Shown piece by piece: positions 63,452-64,000 of a DNA stretch of 64,000 nucleotides. The stretch spans positions 1,381,967 through 1,445,966 of the forward strand of contig NZ_SIHJ01000001.1 in assembly GCF_007859765.1 (NCBI RefSeq), written 5' to 3'. How positions within the stretch are numbered: the stretch's first letter is position 1; every line of letters starts with the position of its first letter. The notes below the pieces were generated by a model that was not told the DNA's origin, ran no database searches, and saw nothing but the letters and a program-made list of their open reading frames with translations. This DNA is from Posidoniimonas corsicana (lineage in GTDB: Bacteria > Planctomycetota > Planctomycetia > Pirellulales > Lacipirellulaceae). The translations under genes were made by a program, and so were the position numbers.

Positions 63452-63851
63452 GGCTTCCTGTCGAGCGTGAGATAGGACCCCATCGTTGTGTGAGTTAGAA
63501 ACGCCGGTTCGCCTCCCCGGCCTCTTAGGACCGTACGACGACGCGCGATCGAATGCCCCTGACCAGAGAGCCGTACTTCCCCGATTTCGTTGTAGAAACC
63601 GGCCACCCAGCGCGGTCTAATAGGGGGTGTTGCCTGCTGGACTTCAGCCGCCGTCGGGCGGCGATCGGCTGGTTGATAGGCTAAGAATCGGTCCGACCTA
63701 CTTTTGTCCCTGTGGGGCGCACACGCTGGACAAAAGTCGGGGAGCACCTTCAGGAGAGAGACGCGAATACCCTACAAAACAAGGTGCTTGAGCGATCCGC
63801 CGGGGAAACCGGGGGCGGACTTTTGTAGCTCTGTAGAAAGCTTCTAGATGT
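63452..63851. other. 400-base gap between ars promoter and transposase
   Basis: No gene is convincing; a 99-codon minus-strand frame (63448-63747) has no family-like sequence and runs antisense through the ars promoter. It holds the repeat pair at 63700-63737 and CTACAAAA/TTTTGTAG (63772-63779 with 63821-63828), possibly the margin of the insertion sequence to the right. Confidence 0.4.
63700..63737. repeat. ACTTTTGTCC/GGACAAAAGT inverted repeat
   Basis: Perfect 10-bp arms (63700-63709 and 63728-63737) around an 18-nt spacer. The arms share TTTTGTCC with the repeats at 11366-11522. A related half-copy, CGGACTTTTGTAG, lies near 63816-63828. Confidence 0.65.
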
Positions 63852-64000
63852 TTAGAGGATCATGAGGTTGAGAGTGAGGGTCTTGAGGGCGGCTTCGCGT
63901 CGCTGCATGGGCTTTTTTCGTGCTCGCAGCTGGGGCCCGAGGAGGCGTTTGAGCATGCTGATGGTGGTCTCGGCCTGGGCGCGTTGCCCGTAGCGGGTGG
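63852..64000 (-). mobile_element. DDE transposase, C-terminal part (continues past window)
   Basis: The last 48 codons of a transposase, ending TAA (TTA at 63852-63854). The sequence RYGQRAQAETTISMLKRLLG contains the E of the DDE triad in the YxxR-type C-terminal signature of IS4/IS5-like elements, then basic residues and LTLNLMIL at the end. The rest of the element lies beyond the window, so its intactness and family cannot be settled. Confidence 0.75.

Noticed and set aside
63448..63747. A 99-codon minus-strand frame upstream of arsR
   Set aside because: It runs through the near-consensus ars promoter, shows no recognisable motif and contains the inverted repeat arms.

Overview
The window is high-GC bacterial chromosome with the gene content of a planctomycete, most likely of the Pirellulales/Lacipirellulaceae type. 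The signs are exported PQQ-like propeller proteins, a DUF1080 protein, a formylglycine sulfatase, GH127 and GH32 enzymes, a sugar dehydrogenase ending in dockerin-like repeats plus a PEP-CTERM-like tail, a cysteine-rich exported protein, and frequent GTG/TTG starts with weak Shine-Dalgarno signals. The assignment is inferred from gene content; no 16S gene is present. I see about 52 protein genes, one tRNA, no rRNA, no CRISPR array and no prophage.

Layout. 1-6.9 kb: the 3' part of tgt, tRNA-Gln(CUG), an Old Yellow Enzyme-like oxidoreductase, a SirB1-like protein, an exported GH32 fructanase and a PilT ATPase. 7-13 kb: exported GH127, a matrixin-like metalloprotease and an exported endonuclease/exonuclease/phosphatase-fold enzyme. 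13-24 kb: sugar catabolism (KDG kinase divergent from gnd, zwf further on) mixed with a propeller protein, a beta-helix protein, an Fpg/Nei glycosylase, a WG-repeat protein and a sulfatase. 24-27 kb: psd-pssA (phosphatidylethanolamine synthesis), riboflavin synthase and rsmA. 27-35 kb: a chemoreceptor, two porin-like proteins, a Cys-rich exported protein and hisB. 34.8-40.2 kb (minus strand): pepP-like, accB, accC, PPi-dependent phosphofructokinase, pyrophosphatase; queD lies divergently.

41.3-46 kb holds the most unusual locus: a tightly overlapping three-gene operon with a MotA/TolQ/ExbB-like channel protein carrying a tail of about 340 residues, and two different single-TM partners. At the same residue number (20), in alignable TM segments, one partner has the expected proton-site Asp and the other has Ala. 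This is the best candidate for an undescribed system, apparently an asymmetric ion-driven stator of unknown output.

46-60 kb: an Rrf2 regulator, lspA, a TraR/DksA zinc-finger protein, thrC, a DUF1080 protein, dapB, an LplT-like transporter, a DJ-1/PfpI protein, the anchored sugar dehydrogenase, a propeller protein, a GH13_18 sugar phosphorylase and a DUF502 protein. 60.1-63.4 kb: a compact arsenic operon (arsR-arsC2-acr3-arsC1-arsM) with a near-consensus promoter overlapped by a palindrome. The window ends in the 3' part of a DDE transposase gene.

Regulatory DNA is sparse but several sites are clear: five intrinsic terminators, sigma70-like promoters for tRNA-Gln, pilT, thrC and arsR, palindromes upstream of a porin gene and inside the thrC promoter, and recurring TTTTGTCC/GGACAAAA inverted repeats in two gene-poor stretches.
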